Assembly: GCA_947095535.1 (NCBI GenBank)
Contig: OX352773.1
Coordinates: 31,455,398 to 31,519,397 of the forward strand
From: Poecilobothrus nobilitatus
Lineage: Eukaryota > Arthropoda > Insecta > Diptera > Dolichopodidae
DNA: 64,000 bases
Reading direction: 5' to 3'
Shown here: one piece after another, positions 50,161-63,049 of the stretch
How the letters are laid out: every line of letters starts with the position of its first letter
How positions within the stretch are numbered: position 1 is the stretch's first letter
Position numbers and translations under genes: made by a program
The notes under the pieces: model-generated
What the model was told of the DNA's origin: nothing
The model's input: only the letters and a program-made list of their open reading frames with translations
The model's database searches: none

Positions 50161-50475
50161 ATGTGGGGATCTAAAAGTTAGGTGTTCGAGAGCTACCCTA
50201 AGGCTTGGTCCAAACTCAACCAAAAAAAATAGGGAACCTACAAATTACTCCCAAAATATTTTGTGTAAATTTCAAGATTCTAGCTTTCTTAGTTTTTGAG
50301 TTAGCGTGCTGACGGACGGACGGACGGACGGACGGACGGACATGGCTCAAAAGTCTTAGAATTTTTTTCTGATCCGATCCATACCTTTGAAGGTATATCT
50401 AGCTCGCTTATTTCGAGGTGTTACAAACGGAGGAGTAATTTTATTATACCCGATCCTATCGTACGGGTATAAAAA
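50155..50475 (+). repeat. Dispersed repeat with GGAC run, copy 2
   Basis: It contains GTTTTTGAGTTAGCGTGCTG, a (GGAC)n run (50312-50341), CTGATCCGATCCATACCTTT and ends GATCCTATCGTACGGGTATA. The GGGTATAA ending and GGAC run are typical of retroelement-derived 3' tails in flies. Confidence 0.6.
50312..50341. repeat. (GGAC)n microsatellite
   Basis: Seven uninterrupted tetranucleotide units in otherwise AT-rich DNA. Confidence 0.9.
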
Positions 50476-50879
50476 TATATAAAAAGAGTTAAACCTGTTA
50501 ATAAAAAGATATTGATTATGAAATATTTTCATTTAATTTAATATGAAATGAAATATGATCATGAAATATTCGGTTTCCTTTAATTAAAATATTAAAATTT
50601 AACTTTAACAATGAATTGAATTATGCGAGTATATCAAAGATTTTTTTTTAGATTTATATTTTTGTTTAGTCCTGTTTCAATATTGAAGCTCTGATTGAAT
50701 ATTTAATTGATTTTTGTGTTATAAAATTTTTAGTTTATTTTTGGATTGACAGATTGATAAATTAATATTAATTTAAATAAGGCAGATTCTGCCTCAATCT
50801 AAACTTTTTAAATGTGTACAAATAATTGTTAAAAAATGTATCAAATAATTGTTAAAAATCATCATCTCTACTCTTTCCT

Positions 50880-51430
50880 CATCTTTTGTCAATTTTAAGA
50901 GAAACCTATACATAATTAAGAAAATTGTGCTAATACATGTAAACACAAAATCTTGAAGTTTTAATTTTTTTTTGACTTTTTTTTGGTTAAATTTATGCAG
51001 ATGTATAAGTTACAGGTGTTTAAAAATAGCAAATGTTTAAGCGCTAATAGTTCTGACAGGGGTACTGAAAAAAAAAAATTCAATAATTTACTCTTATTCT
51101 AAAAGATCTTTCTTCTCTCAAAATTTTTAAGATTTATCTAAAAGCGTTCCAATGGAATTATTTTTTGGAACACTTTTAAAAGTAAAATTTTGGAATTATT
51201 TTTTTTTTTTTTCACAGAACGCTAAGTTTAAATACTAAATCAAAAAAAAACTTGTATAATTTTGATATTGATTTGTAAAGCTAAAAAAATGTGCTGTCGG
51301 TTGACATTTTTAAATTGAAACAATATTGAGCAAAATCTGAGATATACACATTTGAAACTTTTGGAAAAGGGACTGAGGCTACTAATAAGAAAAGTTAAAA
51401 TGTTGTTCTACAACATTAATTTTTTTAAGA
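50880..51430 (+). repeat. Dispersed repeat X, copy 5
   Basis: Family words TTTTGTCAATTTTAAGAGAA, TAAGTTACAGGTGTTTAAAA, TTAAGCGCTAATAGTTCTGA and ATGTTGTTCTACAACATTAA are in order. It stops before the scaffold gap. Confidence 0.65.
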
Positions 51431-51606
51431 GATCTAACCGAAAACTAATGTTACCTTCATAATTAAATGTTATTATTACATTAATAAAAATAATATATAT
51501 ATACGTTGTCATAAAAAATAAAATTTAAAAGTATATAAAAAATTGAGCAGAAGCGCCTCTTATTTGTTTTTATTTTCAGCCATATTAGTTTTCTACAAAA
51601 TGTCAA

Positions 51607-51806
51607 NNNNNNNNNNNNNNNNNNNNNNNNNNNNNNNNNNNNNNNNNNNNNNNNNNNNNNNNNNNNNNNNNNNNNNNNNNNNNNNNNNNNNNNNNNNNNN
51701 NNNNNNNNNNNNNNNNNNNNNNNNNNNNNNNNNNNNNNNNNNNNNNNNNNNNNNNNNNNNNNNNNNNNNNNNNNNNNNNNNNNNNNNNNNNNNNNNNNNN
51801 NNNNNN
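51607..51806. other. Assembly gap (200 N)
   Basis: Exactly 200 N, a conventional placeholder length, so the true gap size is unknown. Open frames running through it are artefacts. Confidence 0.99.
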
Positions 51807-54535
51807 AGCATGTGCTACCTTCAGTAAAGGATATGTTTTAAGCTTAAATTAGATTATATTTATACTTTAAAGTATCAAGCAAAATCTTCTTTTTATTCAT
51901 AAATAGGGAAGAATTTGTTACTAATAGTAGAAGTAAAAATATATTTCCTTTGTTTAATTCATATTAGACTATATATATATATATATATATATACAAAGTA
52001 TATGTACATATTTGTAAATGTCATTTTCATTAAATTAAAAATTACCTAAGAAGAACTTTGTATCATTTTAATAAAGCTTTTGAGATTTATGATAACCATT
52101 CATTTCAGTTCAATTAAATTCATTTCAAAAAAATTTCTATGACAACATGTTTAGGTTTTTTTTTTTTTTTACATATTATATGTATATTCATTATACGTGT
52201 GTATATGTAGTATATAATATGTATGTAGTATGAAATATAAATTAATCTTTCTATATCATAAATTCATAATAATAATAATAAAAAAAAAAAATTGTGTTAG
52301 AAATATTATAAAATAAAGTTTTATACAACAATAAACATTTACTCATACACATACACATTCACATACACATATATAAATTTAATCAAAAACGAATACAAAA
52401 CTAACAATTATTTTTTTTTTGTAAAACTTTGGTAATTAATATTCTCTAGTTTTAATTCGACTTTAATTATGTTTTTGAAAAAGAAAAGTTGCAAATATAA
52501 AAAAAGTTTTAGGCTTTTAATTTCTAAATTTAGTGAATCTTTCCTAAATATTAAATTTTGTATTTTTGTTTTTTTTTTTGTTTTTAACAAATAATAGTTT
52601 TAATTGTGAATAAAATCTATCTACAATAATTTATCTTTACGTAGTAAATGTCTATTTCTATACTATTTTTTTTTTTTTGGTATATTGTAATATCGATAAA
52701 TTAGTTTTATTTCATTTTTTATTAGCACATATATGTATTATGTAGATATGTATTTATATGAAAATAAGGGGTGATAACAAGCATTAAATTCAGAATCCAA
52801 TCTAAATAGTTATCATTTATTGTCATCTGATAAAAAAGGATTCCTTTTCTAATATAGTAACGTTTACAATACTTTAAATACTTTTTGCTAATAAAAAATT
52901 TATTATATCTTCTATTTTATTTTAAATACTTTCTTTAATAAAATATAAAATTGACAAAATAATAATGTTTAAATCTTATGTAATCAAAAAAATAAAACAA
53001 AAAGAGAGAGAAAAAGTATAATTAAATAAATATATAAAAAAAAAACATTTATAAAAGGCAGTGAATAAATATATTTATTTTTGTTTTTGTGCTTCTTTAA
53101 GTATCATACTGTTAGATAATACTATAATATATTCTAATATAACTGTTATACTTTACTATAATTTACTACAATTTAAAATAACTTCAAACATTACTATAAT
53201 TTACAACAATTTGTGATTATCTCGTTTTTGTTTTTTTTTCTTTTTTTTACTTGTATGAAAATCACTACCTTAAACTATTTTTTTTTTTGTTGTTTTTTTT
53301 TATTTTTATAATAACTAAACTTTTTGTATATGTATATAACATGTATATATGTGTATAAAAAATTTTTAAATAAAACAACAAAAAAAAAAAGGAAATAAAG
53401 TTTAGCAACACTGCCGAATAGTGATCAAATAATTCTAATTTTTTGTTTTTATAACGAGAAAGAGTGTTGAGTAGCTCTATGATACCCGCTCGAATATAAT
53501 ATATGGTGTTTCCATAAAATTTAATCATCTTTTAGAAATTTAAGATACTTATTTTCATGGGTTAAGTATATGGCGGAAGTACATGGTTTAATAGATTCGG
53601 AATCATCTCGATTATAAGGAAAAATACATATACTTTGCCATGTCTCGAGTTCGTCTTCTGTAAAGTATCATAAACGTAATGGAAAATTTATTATCTCATG
53701 AGAACTACGTTCGTACGGGTATATAAAAATCAAGAAACTCTACATTAAATTACTTGAACGTTTCGGGTCGGTCGGTTATTATTTCGGTTTTTAACAGAGT
53801 TGAGCCAAGAATAATATATAAAAGACTTGATCACATCAAGATGATATACAGAATTGTTAAAAAGGTTCTATAGCTGAAAAATTTAACAAAATTTAATGTA
53901 TTTCTTTATCCTATAAGCAGACAAACAAATGGTTGTTGTTATAAAAATTTGTTATAGTGTGACTATATTTCAAAAAATCCCAGGTAATTTTAGTTAATAA
54001 TACAAGCTGAGCATGAGGGGATTTCATTTAATCAAATTATGGTAAAATAACTCTAGAAATATTATATCTATTATACATTTTCAAAAAAAATTTATTTTCC
54101 TTTTTGTTATGATTAGAACATAATTCGGAAGTATTGTCTAAAATTTTTTTTTTTTGTAAAATATATTTTACGAAACACAAAAAAAAAGAAAACAAAAAAA
54201 AAAAATTGAAAAAAATTAAGTCTTTTGTTTCGGAATCGTTAAGCTTTCAACTTTTAATCCATTTTTAGCTTTTTTATGTTTCTCTTTCTTTGAATAGCTT
54301 TTTACTCAGTTTCGTTTTTTGTTTTGTTAATATTTTTTTAATTGTTGAAAACAACTGAATTTTATTATAGTACTAAAAAAAACTATTCAACTTTACTACT
54401 AAAGTATTAAATTATTTAAAACCATCTTTGATTCTTTGTTCCATTACTATTTTTTTTTTGTCGGTACTTGTATCGAGAACTAATTGTAGGAAAGTACTAA
54501 AAATAGATTTTAAAAGTTAAACAATTAAAATGAAA
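51807..54535. other. Noncoding AT-rich region
   Basis: No gene seen. A (TA)n run at 51970-51993. 53455-53490 (AGTAGCTCTATGATACCCGC) and 53700-53720 (TTCGTACGGGTATATAAA) look like the two ends of a decayed repeat with GGGTATA termini. Confidence 0.5.
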
Positions 54536-54601
54536 AAATTAAATAATAAAGTTTATTACTATTGAACTTTATCGAGAAGGAAGTAATGTTCCGGTCATCG
54601 C

Positions 54602-54832
54602 CTATAAGTATGCAATGAATTTGAAAGCATTATATCGTTGTAATTCGAAAATCATTATTGTGGCCTTAACGAGCTGGTGATTCATCGAATGTATTAACTG
54701 AGGAAATCCGTGATCAGTGAAAAAAGGTGATTTGCCATTTGAATTATGTATAATTAAATAATATAGTGGTCTATCCATAATGATTTTAATAACCTTAAAT
54801 ATTATTTCTCTAAGAGTTTCAAATAGTGTCAA
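54602..54832 (-). other. Coding-like relic, unidentified
   Basis: A 76-codon open stretch on the minus strand has an unusually protein-like composition for this region (GKSPFFTDHGFPQLIHSMNH). I cannot match it to a family. It is more GC-rich than its surroundings, so it is probably a piece of an old mobile element rather than an exon. Confidence 0.25.
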
Positions 54833-54839
54833 GTTGACA

Positions 54840-55535
54840 GGAAAATGAAAAACTTTTTTTAAGACAATTGCACAAAATCTTCAAATATAAGTAACAAAAA
54901 ATATACATTTTTTTTCCCCTCTCTGTTGAACTATATATACACTAGTTTCTGTTTTTTTTCAGACATAAAATTCTCATTCATGTTTTCTTTTATTTTACTC
55001 CTTTCATCTTTTACTCAATTGATTTAAATAGGGATTGTATTGTATTTCCATTCTATATTGAAAATATTTCTATTTAAGGTGTAGGAAAGAAAATGAAGTT
55101 TAAGTTAATCTGTATTTATATTATCTATGTATGTAGTTGTGCTAAGGTAACTGTAGTAGTACTGATACTATATTTGTTTAGTTGTTTCGATAATCATATA
55201 ATGTTCTGAAATTCATGTTTATTAAAATGGAAATATTATAACCTTTACAATTAATTCTAATAAAGTAATTTAATAAACTTAATTAAATTCAAATAATTTT
55301 TTTTTAATAAATATATTTTTGCAAATAAAACTTAATTTTAAATTATAGCTTTCAAAGCCTTTAATTTTATTTCTTGTTGAATTAGGCCATATGATGACTG
55401 CTTAAAGGTCAATAATGATTGAAAAGTACATAGATTTCAATTCATATAAACAAAATATTTTAGGCTTTTTTAATTTTGGAAAAATTTTAAATAATGTAAA
55501 TCATTTTTTGTGAAATATCAATTCACCTTTATTCA
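54840..55535. other. Noncoding AT-rich region
   Basis: Nothing recognisable. Confidence 0.5.
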
Positions 55536-55539
55536 AATC

Positions 55540-56086
55540 TTGGAACATTATCAAAATAATGGGTTTGCTACATTATCTTTTACGTTAAAATCTAATACGA
55601 CAAAATCTTGCTTTCAAAAATTTTTTAAAACAAAATCTTTTTTCCAAAGCCTACTAGGACAAAATTTTGTATGCAATTTAGAATGTCACATATTCTTATA
55701 TATAAATATTCTGGAAAAAGCGGTAAACCTGCTTTTGAATCCAACTCTAAAATCCCTCCTAAAGCACAATCTGATATACATTGAGTGTCCAAGTTGCGAA
55801 GTGTCCTGTTGTAAAAGTTGTTAAATCATATATACATATATATATACATATTCTGTAAAAGGCGAATAACGATGCTTTTGAATCCAACTCTAAAATCTTC
55901 CTTAACTATTTGTTTATACATACCTTAAAAACAAAGCCACAATCTATTCCTTTAAAAATATTTTGCAAGATTTTGTAGTGCAGCATTTTAGAAAGATAGA
56001 TTTTGTAATGCAAGTTAAAAAAGAAAAAAAAAGATTTTGTCGCAGGTTGATTTTGCCGCGCAGGATTGTGACCCGCTCCCTAAAAT
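55540..56086. mobile_element. Foldback-like element 6
   Basis: The left arm has ACAAAATCTTGCTTT / ACAAAATCTTTTTTC words. The right arm has the inverse GCAAGATTTTGTAGTGCAGC, AGATTTTGTAATGCA and GATTTTGTCGCAGG. It ends GGATTGTGACCCGCTCCC, like the end of element 3 (GTACCGCTCCC). The loop has two copies of the shared module, CTGGAAAAAGCGGTAAACCT and TGTAAAAGGCGAATAACGAT, each followed by TTTTGAATCCAACTCTAAAA. No coding capacity. Confidence 0.65.
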
Positions 56087-56089
56087 AAT

Positions 56090-58160
56090 AACTACTATGT
56101 ATTTTACATTTGAAGTGGTAATTAAAAGTTTTTCTTTTTTATAGACCCAACCTCGTAAATGCATAGATTATAGAAATAAGGATTCTTTAAAAAAAAAAAA
56201 AAAAACAAGAAGAAAATAGGGATAATTTTTTATTGAAAGGATTAACTCATGACTTAAAGTTATTTTTATTTAGTGTTTGTTTTTTTTTTTATTTAAAACT
56301 TTATGTTTTTTAAACCACAAAGAAAAAAAACAATAAAAAAAAATAGAATAAGTTTAAGAAGTAAATTTATAAAGTTAAAATTTTCATTGCAGGTTTAAAA
56401 CACTTGGTCAAAACAAAAAAAAAAAAAAAAAAGAAGAAAAAATTGAGTAGGTACATAAATTCTGGAAATGTAAACATATGCATTTGATTATTTGGTTACT
56501 ATTAAAAAAAAAACAGAAAAAAAAATGTTTACTGACATTGAAATAAAATTTTACTTTTTATATTATATAAAAAAAAAAAGCAAAAATTAAATTTTATAAA
56601 ATTAAAGAAAAATATAAATAATTATATATAATTGAATGCTATAAGGATTTATTTAATTCAAAGAAATAAATGAATAAAAGTTTCTATTTTTCGGCCAGTT
56701 AATTTTTATGGGAATTATTTTGTGTTCTTATGTAGTTTTAGACTTTTTGTAATAAGTGTAATTGTATAATTGGAGTAAACTATAAAATATGTTTTAAATT
56801 ATTAAGTCTTATTTAGTTATTTTATTTGATATACTATAAGCTGTGGGGTGTGCTTTTAATAACACATTATTTTTAATCGCCTGAGAATTAAATATTCGTA
56901 TTCGCCATTTTAACTTTTTGGATTTAATACTTATATTATAGATTATACAAATTTTTAAAATTGCTATAACATATTTCGCTAACTATTTTGCTTTTGGATA
57001 TAAATAAATTTTCCCGTATAATATCGCTTTAAGAAAATTTTTAAGTTTTTTGAACTATTCGATTCTATTCGTCAAAGATTCGTCGATTCTATTCTTTTTT
57101 TTTTGCATACTGAACTACGATAATGAAATGAATACTGATCTTTTAAAGATTCATTCTCATTTAATAGTAATAAAAATATTATTTTTCTGCTTTATATTAT
57201 TTCTTAGAGTTCTTCATTGTAATAATTTTTTAATTTAATATTCTTCATTTTTATTTAATTTTTTTTTGTTTTTAATATTCATTTGAGAACATTGGCCTTA
57301 TCCATAACTTAACCATATCAATGTAGTGAAGTTTTCAATATCAACATCTGGGAACGGTGGTTTCGTTGAAAATTTCAGAATTGATGAATTCGCAAGGAGT
57401 TGGCACAAATCTTCAAATTCTCCAAGAAAAAGAGAATTTCGGTATTCCTATTATATAAACTGTAAATGTTGGTCTGTACAAAAGGCAATATACTTACAAA
57501 CTGCAGGTGGTTCTATTAATATTTCCACTGTGGCCAAATTATGGCCAAATAATATTTCCACTGGTGCCAAACTGCTCTACATTACATCTTAAATGATCAA
57601 CTAGATTCTTACTCCTAAATTGCCGCAATATCGGTAATCTAATAAGGCTTTTAATGAGATCTGTCCGCCGATCTGTCAGAGATGGACTTTATAGCGCATT
57701 TATAGCGCATTTTAAGAAGAAGCTTCCAATGGTTTAATTAGTAGAAATACATCAGGTCTAAACTGACCTAAGTGTGCATTTGGATACCTATCTACTTACC
57801 AGTTATAAATAATCGAAAAAATATGTTAAAACTATGTAACCATATTTTAACTGTATATTGGTTTTAATAAAAAAAAACATGGATCACATATTTTTACATT
57901 TAAATTTTAATTTACATTTTTTGTGTTTTAAAATATGAATGATGTTAATAAGAAATTTATTTTTTGATTTTTAGAAATTATGTAAAAATTTAAATTTAAC
58001 ATATTGGATTACAGAAGTTACAAAAAGAAAATGATTCACTTGTTTAAAGAGGGTGAGAAATAACAAAATTATCAATTTTGAATTTTATTTTTATGAGCCT
58101 TTGTATGCATAAATTTTGAAAAAAAAAACATATATTTATTTGAAGATACTATAAATTTTA
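56090..58160. other. Noncoding AT-rich region
   Basis: No supported gene. 57320-57720 is GC-richer with an 88-codon open stretch (57326-57592) containing two near copies of AATATTTCCACTG; this is most likely a decayed repeat, class unknown. Confidence 0.5.
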
Positions 58161-58164
58161 ATAT

Positions 58165-58225
58165 GTGTCATATATATACATATATATATACATATATGTA
58201 TTTAATATATATATGTTATATGACA
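58165..58225. repeat. AT palindrome
   Basis: TGTCATATA on the left and TATATGACA on the right enclose TA-rich DNA, so about 61 bp can form a hairpin. Confidence 0.7.
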
Positions 58226-58895
58226 TTATAGTGGTAGGTAAATTAATTTTTAAGAAATTTAAATTGAAAAAGAACATCAAAATTGTTTAAGATATTTATA
58301 AATAATCTTAAAAAATTGAATAATCTTTGAAAATAAAATTTTTATAAAAAAAATCAAAATAAAAAGATGTAAATAAATTTTATAATGTTTTTTTTTATGT
58401 TTTATTTATGTTTTCCTTCATTTAGTAATAACAGACAACAGCTTTTAAAAATTTTGTCCTTTTTATGTTTAACTAATAACTTTTTATATGTTTGTGTTGT
58501 TTTTATTTTTTTTTTTGATTTTATTTTAGAAATGTACGAGGGGCTAATTTTTTTATTAAAATATCTATAAAATCAAGTATGTAATATATTTAATATTTAT
58601 TTTTATTATTTCTCAAGTTTTATTCTACATTGAAAGATGGTGAAATTATAATAATTTAAAACTAAATCTTGTGATTAAAACTGTTTTAAAGGTTTTATAT
58701 TATATTTTAATCCTGAATACCTCAATTTGAAATTGAATTTAAATTTAAAAAAAAAAAATAAAATAAAAATTAAATTTAATATGGATAAAAAAATCTGGGA
58801 TTGTATTTTAGTTGGAAAAATTATTATAAAAATTTCTTTAGGAATCCTAATTATTATTATTGATGCCATATCATATCACTACAAGTTTACAAGCC
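58226..58895. other. Noncoding AT-rich region
   Basis: Nothing recognisable. Confidence 0.5.
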
Positions 58896-58899
58896 CCTT

Positions 58900-59395
58900 A
58901 TGTCCTACATAGTGCGTTATAAAATCATAATGGTTATGGTGTTATAACCCACTAAATATTTTGTATTATAACCCACAAGAAATTTTGGATACTTTATGAC
59001 TTATCCAAATTCATATAAAAGTTAGGGATTCTTGATTCAGGACAAATGAGTTATAATGGCATAAAATATTGAATTATATCACTATTCCGGAAAAAAGCGC
59101 AGTGAAAATATTGTATTCTAACCATTAAATATTTACTGGCGAGAGTTAGTTACATACTGTTTCTGTTTCTTTTAGTTACAAACTTACATAAGTGTTTCCT
59201 AATTAAAAGGGATTTTTTAATTGATAACAAAATCAGAGTATTTCCTTTATCCAGATTATTTATATATTCGTATATGCAAGATACTGAATCAGGAGGATGA
59301 AATAAAGCTGCATGCATTATTGCATTATGGTATTTATAACTCATCATTGTTGATTATAGACCCATTATAGGCTTTTGACTTGTTGAACTATATAT
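58900..59395. mobile_element. Possible foldback-like element 7
   Basis: The left part repeats GTTATAACCCAC / ATTATAACCCAC. The right part has the loosely inverse GGTATTTATAACTCATC and ATAGACCCATTATAGGC. The centre has GATTCAGGACAAAT, TTCCGGAAAAAAGCGC and the inverse-like ACTGAATCAGGAGG, resembling the module in elements 1, 5 and 6. Confidence 0.4.
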
Positions 59396-61365
59396 AACAC
59401 GACACCGCAATAAATTACGCATTAATATTAAATTTTATTTTCTTAAATTTTATTTTTAGCTAAAAAAAAAAAATGACTGTAAACAAACATTAAAATGTAT
59501 TACATAAATATTTTCTTTTTTTACCATTTTCAATTCAAATTGAATTTAAAAAGCAAAAAAATCTTTTTCTGCCAACGATAAATAAACGCACATTTACAAA
59601 CATATATCTTAACCCATTCTTATATATTATATAAAACAAAATACTTTCATCGAAATATTTAAATGTTAATTTATACAAACTTGACACTTAAGGTTGTTTT
59701 CAAAAAGAATTTTAATTAATAGGGACGAATACTATGCATATGGTTTGGCATACTTAATTACGAATCAAAGGAGAATTGAATATACAAACGAAAATAAAAA
59801 GTTATCATTACAAAAGGAGAAGCAGCATTAACTATAAATTTATATGAATTTTTTAATTCTATGTATTATAATGGAAAAATTAGTTGAAAATTTTAAAAAA
59901 TTGTATTTTTATATTTAAGAATGTTGAAAAAAGTTCAAATTCTTAATTGTTTTAGTTATAAATCTTTATTTTTCAAAAAAATTTTTTAATTATCTAAAAA
60001 AGTATTATTTTCATCAAAATATGTTCAAAATTGGATTAATTATTGGAAATTTTGAAATTCAATTTTCTTTCTTTATATAAGAAAGTCGCCTTTTATACAG
60101 AAGAAAGTCACAAAAGTAACATCTTACAAACAAATGTGCGAAAAATTGCTTTAAAATATGAAAATTTTAGCATCAAAAAATCCAAATTTTTGATAATCCT
60201 GACATTAAATTTTTGACTATCTTAAAGTCCTTAAAATTAATTAAAAACTTTTTTTTTTAACTTAATTTTTAATTCTAAATTTGAACATGAAGTCATTAAA
60301 ATCTGAAAATTAAAAAAAAAATTATTTTTTTCACATAGGTTTGCAAATATTAAAGACTTCAGGGTCAGTAAGAGTCGGGGAATTTTAGTTTTTTTCAACC
60401 GATTGTCAGACTTTCTAAGTTCATTCAACAAAGGTAAACTTTTTCTCTCATTTTTTTTTAACATACTATATATATATGTAGGTAAGTAGTACTCATTTCA
60501 CATTAATTCTAAATAACATTTTAGATTATTTTCTTTTCGAAATTTATAAAAAAAAAATTTATTAATATTCAGAGTAATAAAACTCTGAAAAAACATAAAA
60601 GATTGTAAAAAGAAAAGTGTGTCATGACATAACAGTCATGATCTTGCTTACAAATAATAATATTTTTCTTTACAATTTACGGTTATTATTTTATTTTTTT
60701 TCTTTTGATATTTTTTTTTTAACTATCAAATTAACATATTGTATCTAAAGATACAAATTGTGTCCAAAAATATACAATTTTATTGATAATTTTAATATAG
60801 TGAATATGTGACTAACCATATACAATTTTTATTTAATATTTTCATGTCTAGATAGTCAAGGATGTCCCATTATTGTTATTATATTTTTTTAATCTACTGT
60901 TAAGTAAATTTTCCAGACAGATCGATTTAATTTGTTACCTTCTTTTATCACTTTATTTTGTTTTTCAAACGATGAAATGCATATAAGTGTACATGTCAGT
61001 ATATATGGTATGTGTATATTCGTAAATAAATATTGGAATGATATTATGATGTATATACTTTTAAATAAATGTACAGGATGTCTTTCAAATATTATTTTCT
61101 GATTCTTGTATTATTAGGATAAATTTTAGTCTGAATAAAAATTGTTATCCAAATAACTCTCAACTCCAATTTTGAAATTCTTATTTGTTTTAGTTAGCAT
61201 TATATGGTCTACATTCATCTTTTTTTTTTCGTTTACCTTAAATATTGTGGGTTGTAATTGAAAATTTTGTTTAACAATTTGTGATTATCAATTTTATATA
61301 TGTACGTGTCCCCACTATTTTACACCAGTTAAAGATTAATTAATTTAATTTTGAAAAGATATAAT
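59396..61365. other. Noncoding AT-rich region
   Basis: No gene or classifiable repeat seen. Confidence 0.5.
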
Positions 61366-61369
61366 ATAC

Positions 61370-62460
61370 TTTTATACCCGTATGAAGGTAGTTCTCAAGG
61401 TATAAAAAACTTATTTTATTTAAACTCACAATTATTGTCCCAAAACCTTAAAGCTCAGGAATCAATTCTGAATCGTTTTAGTCATGTATTTCCGTCTGTT
61501 CGATAATTCAAAAAATAAAGGAGCTAGAATTCTGCAATTTTTATCATTTCATCTTTCTTAGTCTCGCTTTTTAAATTGGGCAAGTTCGGTCAGAGGGTTA
61601 GTCTAACTGTCATACAACTTCTTTATTTATATCAAAATGTAATTTAGTGACTACTGAATTTAAGTATCTTAAATTTTGCGAAAAAATGTTAAGCTTTAGG
61701 TAAACAATTTATGAAAAATTCGATTGGTCTAGAGTAGTAGGTTCGGGTAGCTGGTATACAACTTTTTTGTTTTCATATAAGAGTAATTTATATACTCATA
61801 TTTTGGTATTTAATAAAGGTCATCTGAAATTCTTAATAGTAATAACTTATATGAGGTTTGGTTGGCCTAACGTAATTGTTTCAGATAGCTTCCATTACTT
61901 GGAATTTTATTAAGTTAGACATCTGAAATCTTGTAAAAGATGATCAAGTCTTATGGTAAGAACTTCAGTACAACATTCGGAACATTCGGGTCAACGAGTT
62001 GAAGTAGCTGTCAAACAACTCCCAAATTTCAATTAAGTTAGATATCTTAAATTTACATAGGATCTAGAAATACCTACTGTAAGAAATGCAAAAATATGCA
62101 CTAAAACATAGGACCGGCCGCTTAAAGGGGAACATAAATGTAGAAGCTTCGAAACTCCTACATTATCAAAATCCTAATAGAAGGCATAAAAGATCTAGGC
62201 CCCTAAATGTAGTGATAAACGCATATCACCTTCACAGAAATCTGCAATTCAATTAGATCTATAAGAGTTAACGCAAAATTAAAGGTTAGTCAAACTAATT
62301 GTAATATTTTAAGACGGGGCTGTGTGTTTAGTGATTTAAAGTCGCACATAACTGTATTGTGTACGCAATACCCCAAAAAAAAAATAATGTTCTAAAAGAT
62401 GATGATATTTTATGGAGCAGAATATATTATATTCGTGCGGGTATCCTAGAATTGGCACAG
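61370..62460. repeat. Decayed repeat with GGGTAT-type ends and internal approximate repeats
   Basis: It begins TTATACCCGTATGAAGG and ends GTGCGGGTATCCTAGAATTG. In between, units such as TAACTGTCATACAACTTC (61607), GTAGCTGGTATACAACTT (61746) and GTAGCTGTCAAACAACTC (62011) recur at irregular spacing. No open frame. Probably a retroelement-derived tail region of the kind seen at 50155-50475. Confidence 0.4.
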
Positions 62461-63037
62461 TCTATAATATTCTTCCTCATTGTTTTTTTATTTAGACAAT
62501 TCGAATTGATTTTTTTTTTTAAATAATAATTTAAAACTCCTTGTACTTGTATGTATATAATAAATATTATTTGTAAAATATTTTAAGTTTAAAATTTTTG
62601 TTGTTTTTTTTTGCATTTTGTTCAAGTGCAAAACTTTTATACTGTATATATGTATAATAAATGTTAGTTATTTGTATGTAGAAATGTATTTTGAAAATAA
62701 CAGGATTCAAACTATGTCATCTGTCTAAATTAACCTAAATATTTCCACAACATAAGTTGACATGAATATTTAAAATGGATTTCTGTTTCAGAAGAAAATT
62801 TACAATTACATATGGAAATTTAGTTTTTTTTTTTATGTTATTTTTTTTTATGTCGAAATTTTTGTATAAAATTTGTTTTATATTTTATGTATGTCAATGT
62901 AGGAGTATTGTTGAAGTTTAAATAATTTTTCTTATTGATTGTTTAAATGTAAATTTCGCAAAGTAAAATTTAAAAAAAATATTTATATAAATTTTATTTA
63001 AGTTAATTTTTAGTTGGCTATTTATTTCTTTTTAAAA
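62461..63037. other. Noncoding AT-rich region
   Basis: Nothing recognisable. Confidence 0.5.
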
Positions 63038-63049
63038 AAGACTCAAATA

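Noticed and set aside
51543..51827. Open reading frames running through the N block on both strands
   Set aside because: They are made almost wholly of unknown bases; the gap contains no readable codons.
57326..57592. 88-codon frame in the gene-poor half
   Set aside because: No recognised motif; it contains an internal near-duplicate (AATATTTCCACTG) and lies in a GC-richer patch more like a decayed repeat than an exon.
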